From Bacteroidales bacterium (GTDB lineage Bacteria; Bacteroidota; Bacteroidia; Bacteroidales; ML635J-15), in assembly GCA_028696755.1 (NCBI GenBank), contig JAQVGK010000013.1, forward strand, positions 1-16,800: a stretch of DNA of 16,800 bases, written 5' to 3'. The notes below the pieces were generated by a model, which saw nothing but the letters and a program-made list of their open reading frames with translations, was not told where the DNA came from and searched no databases. This document shows positions 1 to 8,862 of the stretch, in pieces. A program made the position numbers and the translations under genes. Within the stretch, counting starts at the first letter, position 1. Each line of letters opens with the position of its first letter.

Positions 1-160
1 AGAATAATCGATGCCCTGAACTACTTAGTTTTCATGCTGCGAAAATAACAAATTTTCACAAATTAGCATAACAATACTTAAATAAATTTGAAGGCTTCGG
101 GTTTCGGATTATTGCTGACGCGACTGGTTTAAAATTTTGCTTAGCAAATTTTTTAAACCA
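1..160. other. gene-free left edge with hairpin
   Basis: No coding region is supported here. The stretch is AT-rich. It holds a short sequence at about 95-108 (TCGGGTTTCGGA core) that is the inverted complement of the heptamer array starting at 161, and an imperfect AT-rich hairpin at 126-159. The gene that would follow alpha-2-macroglobulin on the minus strand must lie outside the window. Confidence 0.6.
126..159 (-). terminator. imperfect hairpin downstream of the alpha-2-macroglobulin gene
   Basis: The arms GGTTTAAAATTTTGC and GCAAATTTTTTAAACC face each other around a TTA centre, pairing along most of their length with one bulge. The hairpin lies about 140 bases past the stop codon of the minus-strand gene and could end its transcript. 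It is AT-rich and lacks a convincing U-tract, so it may equally be the centre of a larger palindrome whose outer arms are the heptamer motif at 95-108 and 161-174. Confidence 0.35.
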
Positions 161-293
161 TAACCCGAAACCCGTAACCCGTAACCCGTAACCCGAAACC
201 CGTAACCCGTAACCCGAAACCCGAAACCCGTAACCCGTAACCCGAAACCCGTAACCCGTAACCCGTAACCCGAAACCCGTAACCCGTAACCCG
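161..293. repeat. 19-unit heptamer tandem array (TAACCCG/AAACCCG)
   Basis: The array has exactly 19 contiguous 7-base units in perfect phase. Thirteen units read TAACCCG and six read AAACCCG, in the order T A T T T A T T A A T T A T T T A T T, where the letter is the first base. Only that first base varies. A partial unit (TAAC) follows and runs into the TTA that encodes the stop codon of the alpha-2-macroglobulin gene. On that gene's strand the units read CGGGTTA/CGGGTTT, resembling telomeric G-strand repeats, although nothing else suggests a chromosome end. It is probably a simple-sequence minisatellite prone to copy-number change. Confidence 0.95.
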
Positions 294-297
294 TAAC

Positions 298-3200
298 TTA
301 GAACTTACTCACATTAACCCACTGTCCCTTTGTTCTGGCGTAGTTTGAGTTATCGTACATAGTTTCGCACACTGTTGCAGGTAGGTAATATTTACCTTCG
401 TAAGCAGCAGTTAACATTACTCTGTATGTGTAAACCGAATTATTGTACATATTAAGATAGGTGAAGACTCTGTCGTCGCGTATATCCTGATATGTATAGT
501 AAGAGTCGTTTCCAAGCTGAGTTGTAAACATTCTTGAGTTTACAATTTCCCAGCCCGAAGGGAATATTTGCGATAACGCAACATTGTCGAGACTCTTATA
601 ACCAGAGGTATTTGTGAGAGTTACTGTAGCTACAAAGTCTGTTCCTTGAGGAATGTTACTTACATCAATTGGATTACCACTAAGGTATGTGTATTTTACT
701 GTCATGTTGATGTTTGAAGATGCAGCAGTTTCTGAACCAGCTTCGGGAATTCCCTTACGGACAACTCTAACAAAGAACATTTTGTCGCCGGTAGCATTTA
801 GTACAAACTCATTTCCTTCTTTATCTGGAACATTAAGTTTTACTTTAAATACAGGCTTCGAAGACTTTGCAGTTGATGACTTGCCGTTAACAGAATAAGT
901 GCAATCTATCTTATCAGCCACAGGCCATTTCTTAACATATTTTGATGCAGCGAGAAGTGCATAAGCAGTAGTTTGAGTCGAAGCATATCGTCCCGAGCCA
1001 ATATATTCTGAAATCTCGCGAAGTACAAGGAATGCTTTTTCTTTCTGACCAAGTATTGTAAGTGTTTCTAGAATCATAGCCTTATCACGGATATCGGAAC
1101 CAAAAGTACCAGCAAGCTCAAAATATGAACTTATATCCGTGCTTAATTTTGCAATCATAGTTTTTGCCACAGATTCTTTGCCACTTACTGCATAAGCCGC
1201 AGCTAAACGCCAGGTTGTAATAGCTTGAGTATCAGTCTCTTTGAGGCGATTCATTGCCGATTTGTCGGGTTGACCAGCCAACGCCAGTGTGTAGAGTCGG
1301 TAAGCCTGAGTGAGCTGTGATGTATGTCCATCATCAGTCCATTTAGATGCTTTCTCTTTTTGATATTTCAGCCAGTTTGATTTCACACTACCAGGAATGG
1401 TATAACCAGCTTTTTCGGCTTCGAGCATAAAATGTCCGGCATAATTGGTTGCCCATTCCGACACATTATTGCTACCAGGCCAGTAAGCAAATCCACCATT
1501 TGCCATCTGGAATTTGGTTAATTTATTTAAGCAAGCATTGATGTTTTTCTGAATTTCAGTTTTCTGTTCAGCGCTTAGCTCGGTAAGTGCATCCAGATAA
1601 AGTTGTGGGAAAGCAGCCGAAATGGTCTGTTCAAGGCATCCATGAGGATAAGTTGTGAGATAATTTAATCTCGATTCCAGATTCATTGGTGGGATAGTGT
1701 ATGTCTCGAGATAAGTTTCGTTACTTCCTTCTACACCAAATGGATTTAGATTTAATGCAAAGTCATTTGCTCCAGTTGTTCCTTCAATTACATCAGTCAT
1801 CTTAACATTTGGCTGGCGCAAGTCGAGTTCGATGTTAAACTTAGATACATGAGAACCGCTGGTTGCAGTAATTTCGATCTTTGCAACACCTGTTTTAGCT
1901 TTTGAATTAAGTGTGAAGTTAACATACTTTTCGCCTTCTTTAGTAAAAGTAAGTGACTTAGATGCACCACCTTCGATACTAAGTAAGTCATTTGTTTTTA
2001 CGCTGATATTTACATTTTTCACATCAGGTTTCATTGCAAAAACAGTAACAGGCAAATTAAATGTTTCGTTTGTTCCCAATACACGTGGGGCAGAACCAAG
2101 TATCATCAGAGGTTTTTTAACCGGAGTGGTCTTTTCTGCCGATCCAAACGAACTTCCTTCGGCTGCTATAACCATTGTTCTCACAGACCCAATATACTGA
2201 GGCAATTGAATTTCGTGCATATTCGATGCCCCTGGTGCGAGAGTGAACGGACCAATAAATCTAACCATAGGTTTAAATCTTATTGCTTGAGCAAGATCTT
2301 CGGGAGAAATGCCATTATCGCCACCACCAATACTTAACATTTTGCCACCATCAACCGAAAAGGCGCCAATCACATAGTTGAAAATATCCCATGTTCTTAC
2401 ACCTAAAGCCTCTTTGCTGTAAAAGAACGACCATGGATCTGGAGTTTTAAAGTTGGTGATATTTAGCAAGCCTTCATCAACCATTGCAAGAGTGTAAGTC
2501 ATGGCTTTGCCGTTCTGTTCACGTACCTGAATTCTGACTTTGCTTTCGGCTAGAAGTTCTTCGGGCATATTAATAACAGGGTAGAGGTGAGTTGCGGGAT
2601 CTTCAACAAAAACAGGTATAATACCATACATACGAATTGGTCGACTGTTCTTGGTGCGAGCGTGTTCTTGAATGTAGCTTACGTTAACGTAAATATTTGG
2701 AGCCATTTCAGGAGCTGCATCAAAGCTAATGTTAAGATTTTTTCCGTCTGAATCAACCCAGAACGTTGAAAGAACAGTTTGTGAGTTTTCGATGCTTACA
2801 AGAGCTTTTCCGCTACCTGCAGGAATTTTAATATTGACTTTTTCGCCAACATTGTAACTATCTTTCTCGGTAGAGAATTTAAGAATATCAACAGCGGTTG
2901 ATTCTGACGAACTAGCACTTGCATAACTGCTTGCATAAACACGCATCGATGATATGTGTCCACCTTTAAGGTCTTTAACAACAATTAAATAATCGCCGTT
3001 ATCATCAAATTTAATCTTTGCTTTCGCTTTACCATTGCTAGATTTAACCTTTTCACGACTAATTGCATTATTATAGTTTGCAGAGATAAAGTCGGCACCA
3101 TCATCCTGATAATCATACCACCAAGAGTATTCAATCATATAAACCGAAACTTCTAGATCGCGAGTTCCAGTCGAAAGCTTTTGCTCACGATTAACATTAA

Positions 3201-5931
3201 CAATATCAAGATCAAACTCAGTCTCTGTTGGTAAAGAATATGAATAATTTTCTTGTGCTGGCATTTTAATCCCAACATAATCTGTGTAAGGATAATAAAC
3301 AACAGATTGCTCGCCAATACTAAATTCGCCTCCTTTCTCAAACACCTTAGTAGTAAGTGTTGCGTTTAGCACGCCAGGCGCTGTTTTAATCTTATCAAAT
3401 TTCACAGATGTAGTGTATTCACCATTGGCATCGGTTGTGCCAGATAGTAATGATTGTGTTGTAAAATCGAAACTGCTCATCTGATTCGAGAAGTTATAAT
3501 CCTGATATTTTTCGAATGGAGAATATTTATTTGAAAGGCTCATTGTAACTTCAGTTTTTAAATCCGCTGCATCGGCTCCATGTAACCAAGTTGCTTTAAC
3601 AGTTGCCTTAACGCTTCCATCGCCAGTCAAATATTTTTTATCGAGACTTAAATCAACGTTTAATCGATTTGGACGAATAGTTTCAACCATTAAAGATTTT
3701 GAAAAGACCATTCCACCAATAGTAAATTTCGCATAATAATATCCTGTTGGATCGTTAAGCTCGGTTTTAAACTTGAATACATGGAAACCTTTTTCGTTTT
3801 TCTTCTGAACTTCGCTATACACAACCTGATTCTTTGGATTTCTTACTTCGAAAACAATTGGGTGACCAACTGGCACTGGATCAGAAATCTCATTCATAAT
3901 AAATCCTACATAAATTGAATCGCCTGGTCTCCAAACGCCACGCTCGGTGTAAATAAATGCTTTTGTGCCACCTTGAATATAATCGCCAGAAACATCAAAT
4001 TCGCTGGTTCTTAAAGAGCCATATTCCTCGAGTTTTAAATATGATTTTTGTCCATTCGACGAAGCCACGAGGAAGAATGCTTTATCGTTTTCGGGAAGTT
4101 CAATTACAGCCTTTCCTTCATAATCTGTACTTCCTGTTCCTATTACCTGTTGCTGATAGTTATATGCTTCGACTTTTGCACCAGAAATTGGCTCAGCAGT
4201 TAAAAGATTGGTAACAAATGCAAATATCTTCTTGTCTTTACCCATTTTTCCGATTAAGCCAATATCGGATGCCAGAATGTTGAATTTAATTGCTCGTCTA
4301 TATCCGTAGTAGTTTTTATTGCATGGATCTTCGTAAGTATTTCTGCCTCCATAAGAGTAATCATCATAGTAGTAATAATCATCGTAATAATACTCTTCTT
4401 CGTAGTAATCACCTTCGTAAGAGTAATCCTCATAATAATAATCGTAGAAATAATAGTCTTCGTAATTTCCAGAGTAGGTATAGTTTGTAAACCAATCCCA
4501 TTCACCATCTTCTTTAAGTTCTCTTAGGTTTTCGGTTTTTACTTCCTCGCTTGATTCAGATGCAGGTGTGCAAGGATAAATTGCATTTTCTTTTCTAAAG
4601 CCAATTTCCACTCGGTAAATTGCTCCAGGATCTGGTTTTATAATGTCGCTAAGATTTAGATAAAATGTGTTCCAATCGCCAAAGTCTTCAACATCTGTTT
4701 GCTCAAGACTTATAGTTTTGGTTTTAATTACTTTGCCAACTTTGTTAAGATCGTAGCTACTGTTAAGAGAGTTTTCTTGTAGGAACTGAAGAATATTGTT
4801 TTCATAAATTTTAAGAATTCTTACATCAACAGCTCTAACATTTACTGCCATAAAAGAAATTACTTGTCCTTCGGTAGATGTTGGAATAATTACGCCATCA
4901 TCAACAATTCCAACAGCAGGCTTACGCATTACAAAACTTACAGTTTCCGAAACAGATTCTTTTAGATGCTTGTCGTGAATATTTACAACGCCAGTCGAAA
5001 TTTCCATTCTGTAGCTTTTTTCAAGTCTTTCGGTTGGAATAATTTTAACATTATTGTCAATTATGATGAATTTTATGTTTTCAACATCAGTTAAAGTAAT
5101 TAAACCATCAAGAATTTGATCTTCTTTAACAGGATCGCTAAAAATAATATTTACAAACTGTTCAGGATATTGATTAACCTGAATGTCAAGCACTGCAAAC
5201 TGGTCGAGTGGGAGTATGTCTATTTCTTTATAACCCGATGATTTTGAACCAATTGATTCACCGTCGAATTCAACAGTTAAAGTCTGCTTTTTAGTTGTTC
5301 TGGTAATGTCTCGAACAGTAAATACAAATTCGGTATCACCAGCTTTCTCGATTTCGATCGCAACATCATCACCATCTATTTCGGCACTAATACATTTCTT
5401 TACATTTTCTAAATCTTCGGCATCATTGATTTTTATTTTTCCAGAAACATCTTGTTTTGTGAATTTTTCTCTGTCAGTTGTAGTAACCTTATCAATTATT
5501 AAACTCATTATCTGATGCTTGGTCTGCACTCTGAATACAAATTCTTCTGCTTCTTCTGGCACATCACCACTTAAACTGCCCAAATCGAGAGTAACATGAT
5601 AAACTTTACCAGATTCCAAGGGTTTTGCCGGTTTAAACTCTACAATATTATTCTCCTTCCAGGTAACCGTACCGTCAACATCTGGATAAATATCAAAAAT
5701 ATCGGTTTCTTTATCTTTGATATTATTAACAAACTCGTCAGTAAGCTGAACAGCAATTACATCATTTTTCGAAATCACATCATTCGAATAAGCCGAAATG
5801 TAATCTTTAAATAAAGCAGGATCGGAGAGATCAAACTTTTTCTCAGCTTTGAACATGCTAATTATTACAACAATCATTGTAATAGCAAGAGCTGCACCAC
5901 TAATCCAATAGGTAATTTTAGTACTTTTCAT
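298..5931 (-). CDS. alpha-2-macroglobulin family protein, thioester type
   Basis: The protein has 1877 residues. Bacterial alpha-2-macroglobulins are periplasmic traps that bind attacking proteases covalently through a Cys-Gln thioester. The thioester motif GCLEQ is at residues 1431-1435, preceded by the usual LTTYPH context, and the helical thioester domain follows. An MG2-type segment (YTERGVWRPGDSIY) is at about 661-674, a bait/ANA-type segment (VDEGLLNIT) at about 1151-1159, and the A2M segment (FIGPFTLAPGASN) at about 1225-1237. The N-terminus has one hydrophobic helix (about residues 8-27) and no lipobox cysteine, so a membrane anchor is likely, unlike lipoprotein homologues such as E. 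coli YfhM. Residues about 484-528 form a Tyr/Asp/Glu-rich run. No pbpC, the frequent partner gene, is in the window; it could lie to the left. A TAAGTTTG promoter box sits 32 bases upstream of the ATG. Family assignment is firm; the target proteases are unknown. Confidence 0.95.
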   Translation of the reverse strand: MKSTKITYWISGAALAITMIVVIISMFKAEKKFDLSDPALFKDYISAYSNDVISKNDVIAVQLTDEFVNNIKDKETDIFDIYPDVDGTVTWKENNIVEFKPAKPLESGKVYHVTLDLGSLSGDVPEEAEEFVFRVQTKHQIMSLIIDKVTTTDREKFTKQDVSGKIKINDAEDLENVKKCISAEIDGDDVAIEIEKAGDTEFVFTVRDITRTTKKQTLTVEFDGESIGSKSSGYKEIDILPLDQFAVLDIQVNQYPEQFVNIIFSDPVKEDQILDGLITLTDVENIKFIIIDNNVKIIPTERLEKSYRMEISTGVVNIHDKHLKESVSETVSFVMRKPAVGIVDDGVIIPTSTEGQVISFMAVNVRAVDVRILKIYENNILQFLQENSLNSSYDLNKVGKVIKTKTISLEQTDVEDFGDWNTFYLNLSDIIKPDPGAIYRVEIGFRKENAIYPCTPASESSEEVKTENLRELKEDGEWDWFTNYTYSGNYEDYYFYDYYYEDYSYEGDYYEEEYYYDDYYYYDDYSYGGRNTYEDPCNKNYYGYRRAIKFNILASDIGLIGKMGKDKKIFAFVTNLLTAEPISGAKVEAYNYQQQVIGTGSTDYEGKAVIELPENDKAFFLVASSNGQKSYLKLEEYGSLRTSEFDVSGDYIQGGTKAFIYTERGVWRPGDSIYVGFIMNEISDPVPVGHPIVFEVRNPKNQVVYSEVQKKNEKGFHVFKFKTELNDPTGYYYAKFTIGGMVFSKSLMVETIRPNRLNVDLSLDKKYLTGDGSVKATVKATWLHGADAADLKTEVTMSLSNKYSPFEKYQDYNFSNQMSSFDFTTQSLLSGTTDANGEYTTSVKFDKIKTAPGVLNATLTTKVFEKGGEFSIGEQSVVYYPYTDYVGIKMPAQENYSYSLPTETEFDLDIVNVNREQKLSTGTRDLEVSVYMIEYSWWYDYQDDGADFISANYNNAISREKVKSSNGKAKAKIKFDDNGDYLIVVKDLKGGHISSMRVYASSYASASSSESTAVDILKFSTEKDSYNVGEKVNIKIPAGSGKALVSIENSQTVLSTFWVDSDGKNLNISFDAAPEMAPNIYVNVSYIQEHARTKNSRPIRMYGIIPVFVEDPATHLYPVINMPEELLAESKVRIQVREQNGKAMTYTLAMVDEGLLNITNFKTPDPWSFFYSKEALGVRTWDIFNYVIGAFSVDGGKMLSIGGGDNGISPEDLAQAIRFKPMVRFIGPFTLAPGASNMHEIQLPQYIGSVRTMVIAAEGSSFGSAEKTTPVKKPLMILGSAPRVLGTNETFNLPVTVFAMKPDVKNVNISVKTNDLLSIEGGASKSLTFTKEGEKYVNFTLNSKAKTGVAKIEITATSGSHVSKFNIELDLRQPNVKMTDVIEGTTGANDFALNLNPFGVEGSNETYLETYTIPPMNLESRLNYLTTYPHGCLEQTISAAFPQLYLDALTELSAEQKTEIQKNINACLNKLTKFQMANGGFAYWPGSNNVSEWATNYAGHFMLEAEKAGYTIPGSVKSNWLKYQKEKASKWTDDGHTSQLTQAYRLYTLALAGQPDKSAMNRLKETDTQAITTWRLAAAYAVSGKESVAKTMIAKLSTDISSYFELAGTFGSDIRDKAMILETLTILGQKEKAFLVLREISEYIGSGRYASTQTTAYALLAASKYVKKWPVADKIDCTYSVNGKSSTAKSSKPVFKVKLNVPDKEGNEFVLNATGDKMFFVRVVRKGIPEAGSETAASSNINMTVKYTYLSGNPIDVSNIPQGTDFVATVTLTNTSGYKSLDNVALSQIFPSGWEIVNSRMFTTQLGNDSYYTYQDIRDDRVFTYLNMYNNSVYTYRVMLTAAYEGKYYLPATVCETMYDNSNYARTKGQWVNVSKF

Positions 5932-5962
5932 AAGTAGAATTTAACGGGTTAATACACACATA

Positions 5963-5970
5963 CAAACTTA
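5963..5970 (-). promoter_or_regulatory. -7 promoter box for the alpha-2-macroglobulin gene
   Basis: On the minus strand this reads TAAGTTTG, matching the Bacteroidota -7 consensus TAnnTTTG, 32 bases before the ATG. No clear -33 TTG is visible at the expected spacing, so the call rests on the -7 box and its position. The same octamer occurs in front of the histidine kinase gene. Confidence 0.45.
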
Positions 5971-6069
5971 AAAATTAAAAACGAGCCTAGGATGTATTAT
6001 TGTATGTAATCCACAAATAATTAAAAAAAGATATTAACGATTGTTGATAACTCTTTATTATTGTTTGAT

Positions 6070-6156
6070 GTTTACTCCCGAAGGTCGTGAGGGCTAAAGC
6101 CGTTGTTGTTAGGATTGTTTACTCCCGAAGGTCGTGAGGGCTGCGCCGTTGTTGTT
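6070..6156. repeat. direct repeat pair, period 47
   Basis: A 26-base unit beginning GTTTACTCCCGAAGGTCG occurs at 6070-6095 and again, identical, at 6117-6142. Each copy is followed by a short variable piece (AAAGCCG or GCGCCG) and then TTGTTGTT, so the similar blocks are 6070-6110 and 6117-6156. The pair lies in the spacer between clpC and the alpha-2-macroglobulin gene. It resembles a dispersed intergenic repeat that has duplicated; no coding potential is evident. Confidence 0.85.
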
Positions 6157-6177
6157 GGTTTAGTTAGCAGTATGTAT

Positions 6178-6276
6178 GCAGCTTGCTTCACGGCGAAAAA
6201 CGGTTCGCAATGACCTGCAGACAGTTAAATGCTGTGCATGTCATTGCAAACCGCCCCTGGCGGTGAAGCAAGCTGC
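6178..6276. repeat. REP-like long palindrome downstream of clpC
   Basis: Perfect 14-base arms, GCAGCTTGCTTCAC at 6178-6191 and GTGAAGCAAGCTGC at 6263-6276, enclose further pairing. CGG-rich inner arms pair imperfectly, GCAATGAC (6207-6214) faces GTCATTGC (6240-6247), and a small ACAG/CTGT stem lies at the tip. The GTCATTGC and GAAGCAAGC words are common in palindromic intergenic repeats of many bacteria. It begins about 20 bases after the clpC stop codon, so on RNA it would fold at the 3' end of the clpC transcript and may act as a terminator or stabiliser. Confidence 0.85.
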
Positions 6277-6295
6277 TAATGGAGCAGGATGTTAT

Positions 6296-8836
6296 TTAAA
6301 TAGCTTCCTTTTCCTTGGAAATCTTTATCGTAATGCCGGTTTTTTCGCTAAACCCAACTGTGATAGTATCGCCTTGTTGAATTTCGGCTTTAATAATGGT
6401 TTCGGCCATAGCATCTTCTACATATTTCTGAAGTGCTCTTTTTAGTGGTCGCGCACCAAATTTAGGATCGAATCCTTTTTCGGCTATATAGCTTTTTGCG
6501 GCAGGAGTTAACTTAAGATTATAACCAAGTTCTTTAACCCTGTTATAAAGACCTTTGAGTTCGATATCAATAATTTTGAATATATCTTCTTTTGACAATG
6601 AGTTGAAAAGAATAACATCATCAATACGATTTAAAAACTCGGGAGCAAAGGCTTTTTTTAGAGCATTTTCGATGATGCTTTTAGCATTTGCATCAACTGC
6701 AGCTTTTTTCGCTGTTGTATCAAAACCAACGCCACGGCCATATTCAGCTAGCTGTCGAGTTCCGATATTAGAAGTCATGATAACAATGGTGTTTCTAAAG
6801 TCAATTCTGCGACCTAAACTATCTGTTAAACGGCCTTCGTCGAGAACCTGTAGTAAAATATGGAAAACGTCGGGGTGAGCTTTCTCTATTTCGTCGAGTA
6901 GAACAACAGAATAAGGTTTGCGTCTTACTTTTTCGGTAAGCTGACCGCCTTCTTCGTAGCCAACGTATCCTGGAGGCGCTCCAACAAGTCGAGATACCGA
7001 GAATTTCTCCATATACTCGCTCATGTCGATTCTTATAAGTGCATCCTCGCTGTCGAACAGATATTTGGCAAGTATTTTAGCAAGTTGCGTTTTTCCAACA
7101 CCAGTAGGACCAAGGAAAACGAATGTGCCAATCGGTTTGTTCGGATCTTTTAACCCTGCACGATTTCGCTGTATTGCCTGAACGACTTTCTTAATAGCAT
7201 CTGTCTGTCCAATAACGCTACCTGATAATTCTTCGTCCATTTTTAGCAACCTGTTACCTTCGGTTTGGGCAATTCTGCGAACTGGAACACCAGTCATCAT
7301 AGCCACAACTTCTGCTATATTTTCTTCGTCAACAACTTCGCGTTTTTCGCTGATTTCTTTAATCCACTGATCTTTAGCAAGTTCGATAGCATTCTCAATT
7401 TCGCGTTCTTTATCACGCATCGAAGCTGCACGTTCAAATTGCTGATCTTTAACTGCTTTTAGTTTTAAATCTTTAGCATTTTGAAGTTCTTCTTCAAGTT
7501 TAATAATCTTGTTCGGAACTGATGCAGTTGAAATATGTACACGAGATCCTGCTTCGTCGAGCGCATCAATAGCTTTGTCGGGCAGCGCACGGTCGCTTAC
7601 ATAACGCATTGTGAGTTTAACACAAGCTTCGAGAGCCTTATCGGTATAGGTAACTTTATGATGGTCTTCGTATTTTTCTTTGATTTTTTTGAGAATCGAC
7701 AGAGTTTCGTCAGCACTCGGAGCTTCTACCATTACCTTTTGAAAACGGCGTTCGAGAGCTCCATCTTTTTCAATATTCTGTCTGTATTCGTCAAGAGTTG
7801 TTGCACCTATACACTGAATTTCGCCACGTGCCAAAGCAGGTTTAAGCATATTTGCAGCATCTAGCGAACCAGTTGTGCCACCAGCGCCAACAATGGTATG
7901 AATTTCATCTATAAACAGAATTACATCTGTGGCCTTGATAAGTTCATCAATAATAGCCTTCATACGTTCTTCGAACTGACCGCGGTATTTTGTCCCCGCA
8001 ACAATCGAAGCCATATCAAGAGTTATAACTCTTTTGTCGAATAGTAAATGTGATACTTTCTTCTGAATGATTCGAGCAGCCAAACCTTCAACAATAGCCG
8101 ATTTGCCGACACCTGGTTCACCGATAAGTACAGGATTATTCTTTTTACGTCGTGACAAAATCTGCGAAATACGCTCAATTTCGGTATCACGTCCAACTAT
8201 AGGATCGAGTTTGCCTTCTTCAACAGCTTTGGTTAAATCAACGCCAAAGCTATCTAAAACGGGAGTATCCGATTTCGATTTGCCAGCAGCTGGCCGACGA
8301 ATTGCACCGGGATCTCCAGATGAAGAAGAGCCATAAGGACCAGATGGACCGCTATCTTCGTCATCGTCGTCATCGTTATTTGATGCAGATGGACCGTCAA
8401 ACTCGTCCATTTCCATGCTCATTTTAACCATATCGTACTCAATGTTAAACTCATCGAGTAACTGAGAAAAACGACTAGGAACCTTAAGAATAGCAAGTAA
8501 AAGGTGACCAGTATGAACCTCAGCACTATTTAATGAAATAGCTTCCGAATACATAAATTTCTGTATTCTTTCGGTAGTTTTTGTAGGAACGACCTTGTCC
8601 ATATCATCCATGGTAAGCTCATTTCCAACATTCTTAACATGAGTTTCTATTTTTGTTCTTAACTCATGAGTATTTATGTCAAGTTCTTTTAGAATATCCA
8701 TTGCCTCGCATGAACTTTCACGCATTATGCCAAGAAACAAATGCTCGGGTCCAAGGTAATCGTTACCAAGCCTAATAGCTTCTTCCTTACTATATTGAAT
8801 AACATCAAGCAGCGACTGCGAAAACTTTCTTCTCAT
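6296..8836 (-). CDS. clpC: ClpC-type AAA+ unfoldase, ATP-binding subunit of Clp protease
   Basis: This 846-residue Hsp100 protein unfolds substrates and feeds them into the ClpP peptidase in the cytoplasm. The order is: Clp_N repeats at residues 1-145; an Asp-rich then Gly/Ser/Pro-rich linker at about 148-190; NBD1 with Walker A GEPGVGKS (239-246) and Walker B ILFIDEIH (307-314); a UVR-type coiled region (about 446-485) that separates ClpC from ClpA and ClpB; NBD2 with Walker A GPTGVGKT (576-583), Walker B VVLLDEIE (644-651) and an arginine-finger-like LNRIDD; and a C-terminal D2-small domain with GARPLKR (795-801). The VGF at 703-705 fits the ClpP-docking loop. The ATG at 8836 gives the normal ClpC N-terminus. 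clpP is not in the window. A TATCTTTG box lies 70 bases upstream, so the gene probably has its own promoter. Confidence 0.96.
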   Translation of the reverse strand: MRRKFSQSLLDVIQYSKEEAIRLGNDYLGPEHLFLGIMRESSCEAMDILKELDINTHELRTKIETHVKNVGNELTMDDMDKVVPTKTTERIQKFMYSEAISLNSAEVHTGHLLLAILKVPSRFSQLLDEFNIEYDMVKMSMEMDEFDGPSASNNDDDDDEDSGPSGPYGSSSSGDPGAIRRPAAGKSKSDTPVLDSFGVDLTKAVEEGKLDPIVGRDTEIERISQILSRRKKNNPVLIGEPGVGKSAIVEGLAARIIQKKVSHLLFDKRVITLDMASIVAGTKYRGQFEERMKAIIDELIKATDVILFIDEIHTIVGAGGTTGSLDAANMLKPALARGEIQCIGATTLDEYRQNIEKDGALERRFQKVMVEAPSADETLSILKKIKEKYEDHHKVTYTDKALEACVKLTMRYVSDRALPDKAIDALDEAGSRVHISTASVPNKIIKLEEELQNAKDLKLKAVKDQQFERAASMRDKEREIENAIELAKDQWIKEISEKREVVDEENIAEVVAMMTGVPVRRIAQTEGNRLLKMDEELSGSVIGQTDAIKKVVQAIQRNRAGLKDPNKPIGTFVFLGPTGVGKTQLAKILAKYLFDSEDALIRIDMSEYMEKFSVSRLVGAPPGYVGYEEGGQLTEKVRRKPYSVVLLDEIEKAHPDVFHILLQVLDEGRLTDSLGRRIDFRNTIVIMTSNIGTRQLAEYGRGVGFDTTAKKAAVDANAKSIIENALKKAFAPEFLNRIDDVILFNSLSKEDIFKIIDIELKGLYNRVKELGYNLKLTPAAKSYIAEKGFDPKFGARPLKRALQKYVEDAMAETIIKAEIQQGDTITVGFSEKTGITIKISKEKEAI

Positions 8837-8862
8837 ATATCATTTTTTTCAACCATAAAAAT

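Noticed and set aside
161..293. CRISPR array or true telomere
   Set aside because: Units are 7 bases with no spacers, and the DNA continues normally on both sides.
4254..4508. Open frames on both strands over the Tyr-rich region of the macroglobulin gene
   Set aside because: They are shadows of the low-complexity coding sequence, rich in Ile/Thr/Met or Asn/His/Ser, with no family signature.
6176..6445. 89-residue plus-strand open frame over the REP-like palindrome and clpC end
   Set aside because: It spans a palindrome and the antisense of clpC; no recognisable domain.
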